Assembly: GCA_000969725.1 (NCBI GenBank)
Contig: JXSR01S019595.1
DNA from: Ophiothrix spiculata
Taxonomy: Eukaryota; Echinodermata; Ophiuroidea; Amphilepidida; Ophiotrichidae
DNA: 23,330 nt
Strand: one strand, 5' to 3'
This document shows positions 8,919-18,684 of the stretch, piece after piece. Below the pieces are notes generated by a model. The model was given only the letters and a program-made list of their open reading frames with translations. It was not told where the DNA came from and searched no databases. Position 1 is the first letter of the stretch; every line of letters begins with the position of its first letter. A program made the translations under genes and the position numbers.

Positions 8919-9587
8919 CATGACAGCCGCGGGTGTATATTGTCAGCCGCGGCACATCCAATCTTGACGGGCGGGTCATTACATCATGAGGGCGGCGGTT
9001 TGTCGGGGTCGGCATAACATAACATCATGACGGCAGCGGTATCACATCACGACGGCGGCGGTATCACACCACGACGTCGGCGGTATCTTATCACGACGGC
9101 GGCGGAATCACATCACGATCGTATCACGACGGCGGCATCACATCACGATCGTATCACGACGGTGGCGGTATCACACCACGACGGCGGCGGTATCTTATTA
9201 CGACGGCGGAGGTATCACACCACGACAGCGTCGGTATCTTTTCACGACGGCGTCGGTATCTTATCACGACGGCGGCGGTATCACACCACAACGGCGTCGG
9301 TATCTTATCACGACGGCGGCGGTATCACACCACAACGGCGTCGGTATCTTTTCACGACGGCGTCGGTATCTTATCACGACGGCGGCGGTATACACCACAA
9401 CGGCGTCGGTATCTTATCACGACGGCGGCGGTATCACACCACAACGGCGTCGGTATCTTATCACGACGGCGGCGGTATCACACCACGACGGCGGCGGCAT
9501 CACATCACGACGACGGCGGTATCACACCACGACGGCGGCGGCATCTTATCATGACGGCGGCGGCATCACATCATGACGGGCACGGCA
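8919..9587. repeat. CpG-rich minisatellite of 22-bp units
   Basis: The core array is about 9023-9580, roughly 24 copies of a 22-bp unit of the form CGGTATCACACCACGACGGC plus two bases. Variants alternate: a CACACCACAACGGCGT type and a CTTATCACGACGGCGG type pair into a 44-bp higher-order unit, most regular at about 9275-9480. Two interruptions (near 9117 and 9147) carry an extra CGATCGTATCA. Degenerate units extend left to about 8919. Each unit contains several CpG dinucleotides, unlike the rest of the window. The 175-codon frame through it is a by-product of the repeat. Confidence 0.92.
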
Positions 9588-9895
9588 CTTTTATTGAAAA
9601 TCAGCGGCAAAAATCCCGGTCTTATCAAGAAGCAAACATGCGGAAGCGGCAAAATTGCCGATAGTGTGTAAATTGTCGGCATATTTTTTCGGCATCGGGA
9701 TATTTTTACAACCCAGCGGCAGTTACGATAACGGTAGCGGGGGTCCCCAACGGCTTTCCGTAAAAAACAATTAAAAGAGGCTTGACCATGAATATGATAA
9801 CCCGTACATTTGTAAATATTCGTAATACTCTATATTAGCCATGATACTGTAGATTAGTTAAGACAGGAGACATGATATTTTTGAACGTTAAAACA
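9588..9895. other. Right flank of the minisatellite, unassigned
   Basis: Up to about 9760 the sequence keeps the GCGGCA/CGGCAT composition of the array without a clear period, including a short stem CGGCAA/TTGCCG at about 9647. It then becomes ordinary AT-rich DNA. A GGGGGTCCCC at about 9738 loosely mirrors GGACCCCG at 8813 on the other side of the array, too weak to call a TIR. Confidence 0.4.
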
Positions 9896-10310
9896 GTTCT
9901 GATATGCTGCATTTTGGCACCTTGAATTTTGATAAAAAAACAACACCATGCTTTAAATTTTATAATTACATGAATTGCGTTCTTGTTGACAGTGTTGTCG
10001 TAGAATGCGATATGTAGGTCGATGCAACAAATACGCCGTTTAACTGATTTAGCCGTATGTGTTACACTAGTATACCTCTTTGCTGTCAAAACACTTAAAT
10101 TCTATTTCCATATCCAGCGAAACACCAAGAGAAATTATTGTAGTTGTTTATTATCTTTGGATGACGAAAGCGAGGCATAACAGGGAATCAATAAGGTGAA
10201 TCAGTAAGGTTTTGTTCTTGACACAACCTATAATAACACCTTCAGGTAAAAGTGTTATTCACCGATTTTAGTACATCGGACTTCGTTGTCCTTTTCTGAC
10301 CTGTCTTGCT
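9896..10310 (+). repeat. Duplicated noncoding module P, copy 1
   Basis: Clearly related to 18685-19082 and, less completely, to 13655-13890. Shared landmarks in order: CTGATATGCTGCATTT, GTCGTAGAATGCGATAT, ACGCCGTTTAAC, TTAGCCGTATGTGTTACAC (identical in copies 1 and 3), GTCAAAACACTT, TTGGATGACGA, TTCTTGACACAACCT and ACATCGGACTTCGTTGTCCTT. Length differences between copies are not multiples of three, so the module does not look coding. I do not recognise it. Confidence 0.8.
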
Positions 10311-10375
10311 AATTTAGATGAAAAAATATTGGCATGTATAATCTAGCAACAAACATTTTGTTAAATTCAAACAAT

Positions 10376-10549
10376 CACTTCTACTAGCAATAATGTTGAC
10401 AACACAAGGGAGGGGAAGGGGACATTTGCCCATGATGTTTGGACTATGATTTTAATACTTTACACTTCTATTAGCAATATCTTTGACAACACAGGGGAGG
10501 GAAAGGGGACATTTGCCCATGATGTTTGGACCATGATTTTAATACTTTA
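10376..10549. repeat. 87-bp tandem duplication
   Basis: The two copies, 10376-10462 and 10463-10549, differ at only a few positions. Each contains CACTTCTA-TTAGCAATA, then a G-rich block and GGGGACATTTGCCCATGATG, then ATGATTTTAATACTTTA. It lies between module P1 and module Q1 and is absent from the other P-Q intervals, so it arose after the modules were duplicated. Confidence 0.9.
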
Positions 10550-10605
10550 TTACTCATTTGAATTAATTACTGTCCCGGGATTCACTTCAAGGGATATGGA
10601 AGTAA

Positions 10606-10763
10606 TGGTGCGTTCATAGTCCAGCGATTTCATCACTGCAACATCGCCCGATACGCAGTCTTCAAAAGTTATAGCGCAATATGCGTAGCGCGTTTAAAGA
10701 CTGCGTATCGGCAGACGTCGTGCGATGAAATCGTTGTGAAATCGTTGGACTATGAATGCACCA
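10606..10763. mobile_element. Foldback MITE with TAA flanks
   Basis: The left arm (from TGGTGCGTTCATAGTCCAGC) and the reverse complement of the right arm (TGGTGCATTCATAGTCCAAC) match at 24 of the first 27 bases. A second matched block, CCGATACGCAGTCTT, lies further in. TAA stands immediately outside both ends (10603-10605 and 10764-10766). A 3-bp TAA/TTA target duplication is known for PIF/Harbinger elements, which is the tentative assignment. No gene inside. Confidence 0.85.
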
Positions 10764-10875
10764 TAACTTGCAATTTATCTGCAATAGACATACTGCGTTT
10801 TCACTTTGTTGGGCAGATCACGTCTTACGTTTACGTGGATGTTTAAAAGAAGTAAATATCTCTATAGTTTGCACT

Positions 10876-11240
10876 GAACATGATTCTATATTTGGCTATC
10901 TGCAATCACGCATTTCGTTTACAAGTAATGTAAAGGTACGAAATATCTACAGGCTCTGAGCACTAGAATGTCGACGAGCCTTATGGGTATTCACACTTGA
11001 TAAACTGGATGTTTTGAGAACATAGTATTTTGTCGAACCAGTATATCTTATTCTTATCTACAATTTTTGCACTTCGCTTCAAATTGTGACTTAATAGTGT
11101 AGTTAACCAGAAGATATGAACATAACAGAATTTCTAGGGTTCCCATAGGTATTGAGCAGTAGATAAGTTTGTTTATATTAAGACATTTACTCCAAATCTT
11201 TCCCGTAGCTAATTCATTCTTTATCCGAGTTTTCTCTTTT
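10876..11240 (+). repeat. Duplicated noncoding module Q, copy 1
   Basis: Related to 18090-18446 over its full length, and to 19379-19620 and 14110-14268 in part. Landmarks in order: CTGCAATCACG, AAAGGTACGAAAT, CACTAGAATGTCGACGAGCC, TTATGGGTATT, AAACTGGATG, GAACATAG, CTACAATT, TTCGCTTCAAATTGTGA, TTTGTTTATATT and TTATCCGAGTTTT. It follows P1 with the MITE and the 87-bp duplication between them. No frame is preserved among copies. Unknown identity. Confidence 0.8.
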
Positions 11241-13654
11241 TTGTGTATTGTTACACGAAAATAGGATTGTCCCATTTAACTGTAAAGAAAGCACTATTTT
11301 GTTTTAAGAGCACATATACAGCGAACCTAGATTAGATAAATCCATTTAAAATATCCAATCATGTTTAGGTGCAAAGGGAAGATATGAAATTGCATGTGAT
11401 CATAAGTCATTAATTGGTCATGTCAATACGGAGGAGATATAACATAAAACGCTCTCCTCGCAGTTCAGGGTAGTTTTATTCAAAAAGTGTAATACCTACT
11501 ACAACAAGTTTGGTATCATCATGTGAATAATTTAATTGTCTTTCAAATGCAAAAACTCCTAAGGCAATTGAACAACTATTATGAGATCTATTGCTCAAAA
11601 TGCGAACCGAGTCAACGGGGGAGGCGGTGGCGGAAAAGACGGTGGCGGAAAAGCCCATTGACTTGTACACACAATTTTGATAAATTACCAATCTTTCGAA
11701 AGTCGTCACGCTTAAAGTGGAAAAATCTTACAAGAACAAATTTTTGCGCATTTGTTAATGGCAAACAAACATATCTCTTCATGCCAAAAGGTTAATAGTA
11801 GGTAATGTATTTAATATAGTTTGACGAAGTTATTTTTTTTTTTCATTTTCAGGGTATTTCCACAACTAGTTTCGACAATGTTCAAAGGTTGAAATTTTCA
11901 TGACAAGTTTCGTACATTGTGAAAACGTTGATGAATAACAATAATGATTTGTTGTTAATGCATAACACCATAATTGCACGGATTAACAGTAAAAATAAAA
12001 CAAAGTCTATTGGATCAGGTTAATAATTGAGATAATGCATGTTTGATCACCCTATATATGCAAAAAAACTGTAAAATTATCATAGTAAGCAGAAAATTTG
12101 AGTGTTACTTGTGTCTCAAGCATTTTCTTACTTCTAACTACTGCACATACATAAAGTGAAATCATCAAATATCTTATGCAGGCATACAATCCTTTTGAAA
12201 TGTATATAATTTTAACAACCCCGTATATTTCATCGTATGGTTATTTAGTGAACAGTTCTAATTTCTTAAGTGAAGGATTTAATCAGTTTACTGGACTTAC
12301 TTGTTTATTAATTTCTTATTGAGAGCCTTAATATGTTTTATTATTTTCAATCCATACCTGTTTTGTTTTATGTTGGTATCTGTTAAGAATAAAAGAGGTG
12401 CATGAACAGATTAAAATGAACACACACCCTGTATAATGTTAGTATCATTAGTATAATATCGTTGCAATATGAGCTTTGAAAAAATGTAGGTCTTAAAATG
12501 TACATATTTAATCCTTTGTTGAGAAAAATTCAAATGTGTGATGTTGTTCTCATTTAGTAGTATGTTATACTTTTTCAGACCAATTCATGACTTGTGATCA
12601 TATGAACATGACTCAGATGTGAGTTTCAGAAAGTGTTATAACTTTATTTCAAATTATTTGCATGTTTGACTTTTCACAAATGACAACTCGGTCGATTTTA
12701 TCTTATCAAAGTGAGATTACTCTATCATTGTAAAACATATTTCAACGACAGCATTGCGATAAACATGGCTTACTTGATGTGCATTTTGATGTAGTCAAAA
12801 TCCCGGGGGACACTCAAATTTGGGTTAAGTAGGGATGTGTGGCCCACAGTTTTGAAACGAGGGTCTAGTGACAGACGATTGCCTCAGAAAAGGGATCTAT
12901 AGAGGACTGAAGTGATCCTTAAACGACCCTGACTGTTTACAGACAATTTTAGTTCTGGGGGCAAATATTTCCTAAATTTTGTTTGAAATGGATGTAATAA
13001 GAACTGTATTTCCTTGTGGAAAAAAAGGGCTTGTAAACTAAAAGTTGTGCTTAAAATGGTAGTTTAGAATACCGCAGACAAGGCGTATCACCTATCAATG
13101 CAAGTGCCCTCCCTGGGGTCAAATTACCACGCAAATCAACATAACGATGATGTCGTTAAACTATATAATTCCCCTGTTCAATTAAACAACACTTTCAAAT
13201 GCCTGTCTGAACTGAAATAGACCATATTTTGCCTTATTTATAACATACTTATCAATATAACAATTATCCAAGGTATCCAATTATTAATACTGTTAGTGTG
13301 ACTTGTCTTTAGATTATTTAGTCGCTTTCTAGCATGTTTATCAATTTTCATCAGAGCAACAATTCAGATGATTAACAAAAAAAAAGAACAAATGTTGCCC
13401 AATATACAAAGCAAGAAGCTCATAACATAATATCAACGATTTTAGAGAGTTGATTCACGCGTACGATTACAACTTACAAATTAGTGGTCCCCTGCTACGT
13501 GTGTACTAACCGAGGTAGGCATAGTTGTAATCGTTGAAATTTACGTTTGGAAATGTAGGTCAGTAAATGATAAAAAAGATGTGTCATTTCTTTGAATGGT
13601 TAGAAGGTTTTTATTCTGATATCCTTCATTTTGACTACAGTGTGTCCACGTTTG
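11241..13654. other. Long AT-rich stretch without recognisable genes
   Basis: About 2.4 kb with no supported gene. Small items: a 15-bp near-duplicate CGGTGGCGGAAAAGA at 11625-11653; a strong acceptor-like polypyrimidine tract ending TTTCAG at 11851 with no exon behind it; a GC-richer segment at about 12803-12950 (CCCGGGGGACACTCAAATTT, GTGTGGCCCACAG) that looks like a fragment of a dispersed repeat but has no second copy here; and the inverted repeat at 13463-13534. Confidence 0.5.
13463..13534. repeat. 12-bp inverted repeat around a GC-richer loop
   Basis: The arms ACGATTACAACT (13463-13474) and AGTTGTAATCGT (13523-13534) are perfect reverse complements enclosing 48 bases. It may be the ends of a very small MITE or a chance stem. 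No target duplication is evident. Confidence 0.7.
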
Positions 13655-13890
13655 TACAATGTTCATCTTGGTAAAAGGAACAAACTACTATTAATACCGT
13701 AAAATAACATTGCATACTTATTCACCGTTTCTTCATGAAATGAGGTAACGAATCAAACGACGCCGTTCAACATTTAGCGATATGTGTTCGCTGTCACAAC
13801 ACAACCATCTTTTCAAATCAAATATCCAAGCCTTGCAACAGTTTTATATGTCTTTTACATGTGTGTGGGGCGTTTCAGGGAATCAGATTG
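13655..13890 (+). repeat. Duplicated noncoding module P, copy 2
   Basis: Shares with copy 3 ATGTTCATCTTGGT-type sequence, ATTGCATACTT, AATCAAACGACGCCGTTCAA, TTTAGC-ATATGTGTT, CCTTGCAACA and the GGGGC-TTTCAGGGAATCA region. It is more diverged than P1 and P3 are from each other, and its right half fades before the TTCTTGACACAACC block. Confidence 0.65.
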
Positions 13891-14109
13891 GATCTATCAT
13901 TGCTCTTCGCAAAACCTAGGATATTTCAAATGTTAACAGCAACTTAACTTGGATTCTTAGAACAAATTTGATTTCGATAAACAATAACTAGGGTTTGCCT
14001 AAGGTTTTTATTGCGTCAATATAATTATATTTTTTGAGGGGATTCCTCAGTTTGCCGTGTGTTTCAACGTATCATATTATTAATCAAGTTTACCTTTTTC
14101 GTTTCTTCA

Positions 14110-14268
14110 ATTCTTCCCTTCATTTCACAATGTGATTTTATAATACAGTAAACATGAAGGCATGAACAAAAAAAGAATGTCAGGGAGTCTCTTTGGAATG
14201 AACTGTAAATTGGTTTATTTCTTCCGAATCTAATCTCGCAGCTATTTTTTCCTGATTTTTATTTTCAT
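14110..14268 (+). repeat. Duplicated noncoding module Q, copy 2 (partial)
   Basis: Closest to copy 3: TTCATTTCACAATGTGATTT, ACAGTAA, GAAGGCATGAA, AAAAAAGAATGTCAGGGAGT, ATGAACTG-AAATTGGTTT and CCGAATCT occur in the same order. The left part of the module (AGAATGTCG, TTATGGGTATT) is missing. It follows P2 by about 220 bp. Confidence 0.75.
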
Positions 14269-14874
14269 TTACATAATTGTTAGAAGCGAGATTATACCAT
14301 ACTATGTTTATCATGCAAAATGTTCTTTTTAGTGCATATTAAATACGAAACGGGATGATGTAATCTTGTCCACTAGAAAAGCAAAGTTTTAAATTAATAA
14401 ACAATGCCACATGCACCACGTTTGGTTGATTTTGATAATAATAAGTTTGTGTATTAATTTTGAGTCCGCCTTCCATAGAACATAAAAACCGGTACAGTAT
14501 ATTCAAAGAATCCGAATATGGTTGAATCGCAGCTTCACGTTAATGATTTTGGAATTGGTATTTTATATAATTGGCAAATATTCAATATTGCCACCTTTCA
14601 TAATTGTCTAGATTTGCACAGTGCTATTTGTTGTCTTTAAACCGTCAGACTATTGTCTGTTTTTATTCTATTTATCATAAGTTAACCTTTAGTCGAACCA
14701 TCATGCTGTAAAACGAAGTTAATTTACTAATGTAATGTCTTAATTTGCCAGACATAAAGCGCATTAAGTTTGTGATTTTCTGGAAAACGTCATTGTTAGA
14801 TAAATCTTTGGAAATTGGAAATATTTATTATTAAACGATTCATGTTTTGAAGTGGGGACATGGTTGACGAAGGG
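14269..14874. other. AT-rich unassigned sequence
   Basis: No gene, repeat or RNA feature is seen in this stretch. Confidence 0.4.
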
Positions 14875-14935
14875 CAGGCCCGTAGCCAGGATTTTTCAAG
14901 GGGGTGCAGATTGTCAAAAGGTGGACCTTTTGGAG
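14875..14935 (+). mobile_element. Fragment beginning CAGGCCCGTAGCCAGG
   Basis: CAGGCCCGTAGCCAGGATTT followed by CAAGGGGGTGCAGATTGTCA resembles the left terminus of a TIR element, similar in style to the CAGTGGCGTAGCCAGG ends. I found no convincing right end in the next 350 bp, so only the terminus is annotated. Confidence 0.45.
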
Positions 14936-15720
14936 GAAAACAATACGTTTTCTCCTGCCTCCTAAATCAAAGTTCTTTCAAATAATATGTCCTTTTCAGT
15001 GTTAAAGTATTTTCTTTCATAAAGAACACAGAGTCTGTTACAAACCCCTCCCTGGATGTGATATACAAAGTCCTATACCTCTACTATATCGGTGGGTGGT
15101 CCTCTATGCATTCACACAAAATAATTACCATCTTTTGGCAAGACGTCACAATGATGATGTAGTAAAGGGGCAGGGAAAAAATAAGTATCTAGTTTCAGTC
15201 TAGGTCCGGATTTTTTAATGATAAGATATGAATACAAATTATCAATTCGGACTGAATCACCATTCACTTTTCAATATCCCCTGTTTGTCATATCATGTAT
15301 CAAAGACAGCCTTGAACCACCTTGGATCCTTACTGCTTGAAATTCAATCTTCATTTATAAACACAATGATATACGTAATATTTCAAAACTACTGACCTTG
15401 AAAACGTTTGTGTGGATTTAAGAAATTATATTTATCGCAATGCAAAATAATATTTTAAGATTTAACATCTTGAAATTTAAAATGTAGTAACGAGATTTTT
15501 CAGTGATTTTCAACTTAAGCCGACTGAATCTCAAAATTGCAGCGACACATTTATATTTCAAAACTTACAACCTCCATGAAAACTCTTCATCATTGTAATT
15601 TGGAGGTACAAGAACTTTGATAATTTTTTATAAATAATACAAGGGATTAATAATAATAGTGCGCTATGCCTCTCTGATTTGTAATTCCACACAGCCTCAA
15701 CACAGTACAGTAAAGTACAG
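14936..15720. other. Unassigned sequence
   Basis: Part of this may belong to the element starting at 14875. No gene is seen. Near 15703-15720 a local ACAGTA/GTACAG repetition immediately precedes the element at 15721. Confidence 0.4.
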
Positions 15721-16404
15721 GGGGTCGGCACATTAGCTGATACCACTTTTCTGACACCACTTATCTGACACGAGTTATTTTAGTTTTAATTGACGATATA
15801 TATTTAGATATGACAATTTTTATGTATTTTGTTACAATTATTTCCTTTTAATTAATCGGTTTCTTCATTAAAAACCGAGATTTTCCCCGCGTTAATTAAG
15901 AGGGTTAAAGCACCTTACTCAAATTTTACGTGTTTGCAAGTTTATTTTGTACCATAACATAACAAAGTGCTTAGAGTTAATAAAAGTATACATTATCAGA
16001 AAGGAATTTTCACAAGGAACATGATGGTGATGTTGCTTTTTGACCAAAAATCACAGTTGTTGAGAAAATCACAAAACACACGTTTTTTGGCCATTTGGGC
16101 TTCCAAACAAGCTAAAAATAACAATTTTAAAAAATATGACTTTGGAATAGGAATTTTAATTTAAAACACCCACTCGGATGTTGCGTCATTCTTATTTTTT
16201 GAGGATTTTGACCAATTTTTTTGAATTTCATGCCAAATAAGGTCAAAAAGTTACCAAAAATTTTTGACCTTTTTTGGCATGAAACTCAAAAATTTGGCCA
16301 AAATCCTAAAAATAATATATGTATTATGGTGACCTTTCAAGCCCAATAAACATGTGTCAGATAAATGGTGTCAGATAAGTGGTATCAGCTAATGTACCGA
16401 CCCC
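15721..16404. mobile_element. 684-bp nonautonomous element with 51-bp TIRs
   Basis: The termini 15721-15771 and 16354-16404 are reverse complements at 48 of 51 positions, beginning GGGGTCGGCACATTAGCTGA. Inside each TIR a ~14-bp motif is repeated (CTGATACCACTT, CTGACACCACTTAT, CTGACAC), suggesting repeated protein-binding sites. The interior is AT-rich and contains a second foldback (16202-16307). A frame of 65 codons at 15967-16164 has no transposase motif. TACAG occurs near both outer edges, but the target duplication is not clear, so the superfamily is open. Confidence 0.9.
16202..16307. repeat. Inner foldback with ~48-bp arms
   Basis: The left arm (16202-16250, AGGATTTTGACCAA and CATGCCAAATAAGGTCAAAA) and right arm (16261-16307) are reverse complements at about 85-90%, with a ~10-base loop. 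It lies wholly inside the 684-bp element. It may be a separate MITE nested in it or a structural part of it. Confidence 0.88.
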
Positions 16405-17110
16405 TTTACAGGTGCTTTATGATCCATTCCACACCAAGCATCTTTTCAGGTTCTGCGGACAAAGAAAAGAATTGTGTTATTATTCCACAGCACATGTACC
16501 TATTGTATTATATCACCAAGTAAATCTGTCATAAATCGTGAATGTCACATCTTGTGAGATGTCACTCGCAAACATCATATGTGATAAGAATAACACGACA
16601 ATTGGCCCACAAGGTTAGTATAATATTGTAAGAAACAGAGTTCATCTAAAAGCTCTTTTTTTCCTTTTCTTTATGTCTGCAAGATAGGTAACCCAAGTTT
16701 TACTTGTTATTTTTAAATAGTGCAGTTGTTGATCATAATGTTTCATTGAAAGCAACCTTTCAATTTTGATTTGTATTGAACTAAACAGTCACAATATATA
16801 TATGTGGACACACACAAATATAACATTACATCAAATCTGTTTTATCAATATTTATCGTTAGGTTCAAACTTTGTTTTCTGCGGTAAAGTAAAAATATATA
16901 ATGCTGATAAGTATTAATTTTAGCTTAAATTCTGAGACCCAATTTCATGTCTTCAAAATAAACACTCCGTTAAATGTCCTGGTATTGGACATATAGTTTA
17001 AAAATTCGAACTTTTTTAAATTGTAATATATACTTTTCTCTGCTCTGCGTAAATTTTTTTGAAATTCAGATTTCTTTCAATGATGTAATTCGATTTTAAA
17101 ATCTTGTAAA
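16405..17110. other. AT-rich unassigned sequence
   Basis: No gene is supported. A short TATATATATG run lies near 16795. Nothing else stands out. Confidence 0.4.
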
Positions 17111-17377
17111 TTATATTTTTCATATTTTATAAATTTGAGTTTAAATGTGTTTCAAATATATCCAATAATTAAAAAGTTTTTTAATCTTCTAAAACAAAAA
17201 CCATGCATGGGTTCAAATTCGCATGTTTTAAAAGGCTCAAATCGTTGATTTTCATAGAAAATGTCATAAAATGTATGATTTTTATCAATGGCAGAAAAAT
17301 TTACATACATCTTGAAACTTAAAACTCAATATTTTCATACCCACGTTCCTAATTTACATTTGATTTCTCCCTTTTCA

Positions 17378-17409
17378 AATAATAAGGGTTCAATGTCAGC
17401 CTTATTATT
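17378..17409. repeat. Perfect 10-bp stem
   Basis: AATAATAAGG (17378-17387) pairs with CCTTATTATT (17400-17409) across a 12-base loop. It is the first of two hairpins just upstream of the 70-bp repeat. Confidence 0.75.
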
Positions 17410-17461
17410 AGGTCACGTTAAAAACAAAGTCTTGTAACATAGATCGTCAGATCGAAACATA

Positions 17462-17489
17462 TAAATCTGATATAAACATATCAGATTTA
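17462..17489. repeat. Perfect 12-bp stem, 4-base loop
   Basis: TAAATCTGATAT (17462-17473), loop AAAC, then ATATCAGATTTA (17478-17489). Its last base is also the first base of the 70-bp direct repeat, so the hairpin marks the left border of the duplicated segment. Confidence 0.88.
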
Positions 17490-17558
17490 CATTTCAGAGA
17501 ATCAAATGTTTACAACTGCTGAAGGAGTTTGTCCTGTCCTTTACATACAGAATGTTTA
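17489..17558 (+). repeat. 70-bp perfect direct repeat, copy 1
   Basis: Begins ACATTTCAGAGAATCAAATG and ends CATACAGAATGTTTA. It is identical, base for base, to 17890-17959, 401 bp downstream. The copies are flanked by unrelated sequence. Identity over 70 bp amid old, diverged repeats indicates a recent event. Confidence 0.95.
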
Positions 17559-17689
17559 CTGATTAAACTCAGATTTATAAAATATGAAAAATATAATATA
17601 AACATTAAATTACTCATTTTAAGCTCATTTGCATAGGACCTAAGAACTGACTGTATGTGAATTTCCGTTGGTTGTTTATTACCTTATTA

Positions 17690-17886
17690 GGGGTGCACCA
17701 TTAGATTTCCAGGGTAGTAGGAAGTTTATGAGAAAATAAATCCCCCTCCATAGGCAGAAGAAAAAAATGCCCCTGAACATTGAATAGGTAAAAATAAGTC
17801 ATTTCTAGGGAAAAATCACTTCCGAACAGGGCGCGAAAAAATAAATCAACTCTGAATCAAACTTCTGCTTCCCCCCCCCCTGGAAA
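17690..17886 (+). mobile_element. MITE, GGGGYGCA family, copy 2 (3' end cut off)
   Basis: It starts GGGGTGCACCATTAGATTTC. It follows copy 1 (7435) through CTCCATAGGCAGAAG, CCCTGAACAT, ATTTCTAGGGAAAA and AAATCAAC. Near its end CTTC...CTGGAAA matches the expected reverse-complement terminus, but this stops at 17886, three bases before the second 70-bp repeat copy. The last ~20 bases of the element are therefore missing exactly at the junction. It contains a poly-C run at about 17868-17880. Confidence 0.8.
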
Positions 17887-17889
17887 GAG

Positions 17890-17959
17890 ACATTTCAGAG
17901 AATCAAATGTTTACAACTGCTGAAGGAGTTTGTCCTGTCCTTTACATACAGAATGTTTA
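17890..17959 (+). repeat. 70-bp perfect direct repeat, copy 2
   Basis: Identical to 17489-17558. It directly abuts the truncated MITE on its left and is followed by AAATTACTTAAAAAA, unlike copy 1. Because the MITE end is missing at the junction, this copy looks like the inserted or rejoined one, for example by template switching during break repair. Confidence 0.9.
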
Positions 17960-18089
17960 AAATTACTTAAAAAAAATAATGGTACACACTGATCAATAAA
18001 TATCTTGAATAAACATTCTTTAAATTCAACAGTTCATACAAGGTTGTTTTTTTGTGTGTGTTAATAATAATATAGTTATGTATTGTACT

Positions 18090-18446
18090 AAACATGGTTA
18101 CTTTTTCGCTGTCTGCGATCACACTTTACGTTTTGATGCAAAGGTATGAAATTACTGTAGGCACTATAGACACTAGAATGTCGTCGAACCTTATGGGTAT
18201 TAGCGCTTAATAAGCTGGATGTTTCTGATAACATAGCTGTGTTGAGCTAGTTCACCTTATTTTGCTCTACAATTATATCTTTCATTTCACAATGTGATTT
18301 AATAGTACAGTAACCTGAAGGCATGAATAAAAAAGAATGTCAAGGAGTCTCGTGGGTATGAACGGATAAATTGGTTTGTTTATATTGATACATTTCTCCT
18401 GAATCTTTTCCAGTGGCTAAATCTTTTTTATCCGACTTTTATCATG
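18090..18446 (+). repeat. Duplicated noncoding module Q, copy 3
   Basis: Matches copy 1 from its left end (GCTGTCTGCGATCACACTTT, AAAGGTATGAAATTA) through CACTAGAATGTCGTCGAACC, TTATGGGTATTAG, AAGCTGGATG, CTACAATT and TTATCCGACTTTT. It matches copy 2 closely at TTCATTTCACAATGTGATTT and AAAAAAGAATGTCAAGGAGT. It lies about 240 bp before P3, an arrangement not seen for the other Q copies, which follow a P. Confidence 0.82.
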
Positions 18447-18684
18447 TTTATTTTTCTTCCCTATTTTGAAACAAACAGGATTGCATAGGACTTGGGAAAC
18501 TTCGTCTCAGTATGTGATTAGTTTGTAATGAGCTATGAACGCCTTTAATAGAAAGTCATTGCACAGGTTATTTACTATTAAGGTTATTGGGAAATGTTCA
18601 TAGTGTGTTGTTTTACCATTGCTGACGTGCAAATATGGGCTTTCAAAATGTTAATCAGTAAAAGAGGACAGGTTAAAGCACATT

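Larger units (their letters stand above)
17111..17596. repeat. 33-bp inverted repeat pair enclosing 420 bp
   Basis: 17111-17143 (TTATATTTTTCATATTTTAT, AAATTTGAGTTTA) and 17564-17596 are reverse complements with a single mismatch. Matching does not continue inward or clearly outward. The arms are AT-rich, but 32 of 33 is more than I would expect by chance. They may be TIRs of a small element whose interior is unrecognised. Confidence 0.65.

Noticed and set aside
9027..9554. 175-codon open frame, the longest in the window, rich in HHDGGG and RRRR-type segments
   Set aside because: It lies entirely in the 22-bp minisatellite. Since 22 is not a multiple of three, the same unit is read in all three frames, giving a 22-residue period. 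Open frames are expected from a stop-poor repeat. There is no evidence of a gene.
11831..11899. Strong polypyrimidine tract plus TTTTCAG, acceptor-like
   Set aside because: All three frames after it close within about 17 codons and no other exon of a gene is visible.
17208..17220. GGGTTCAAATTCGC, similar to an RNA polymerase III B box
   Set aside because: No A box lies at a suitable distance upstream, no tRNA-like fold can be drawn, and no poly-A or SINE tail follows.
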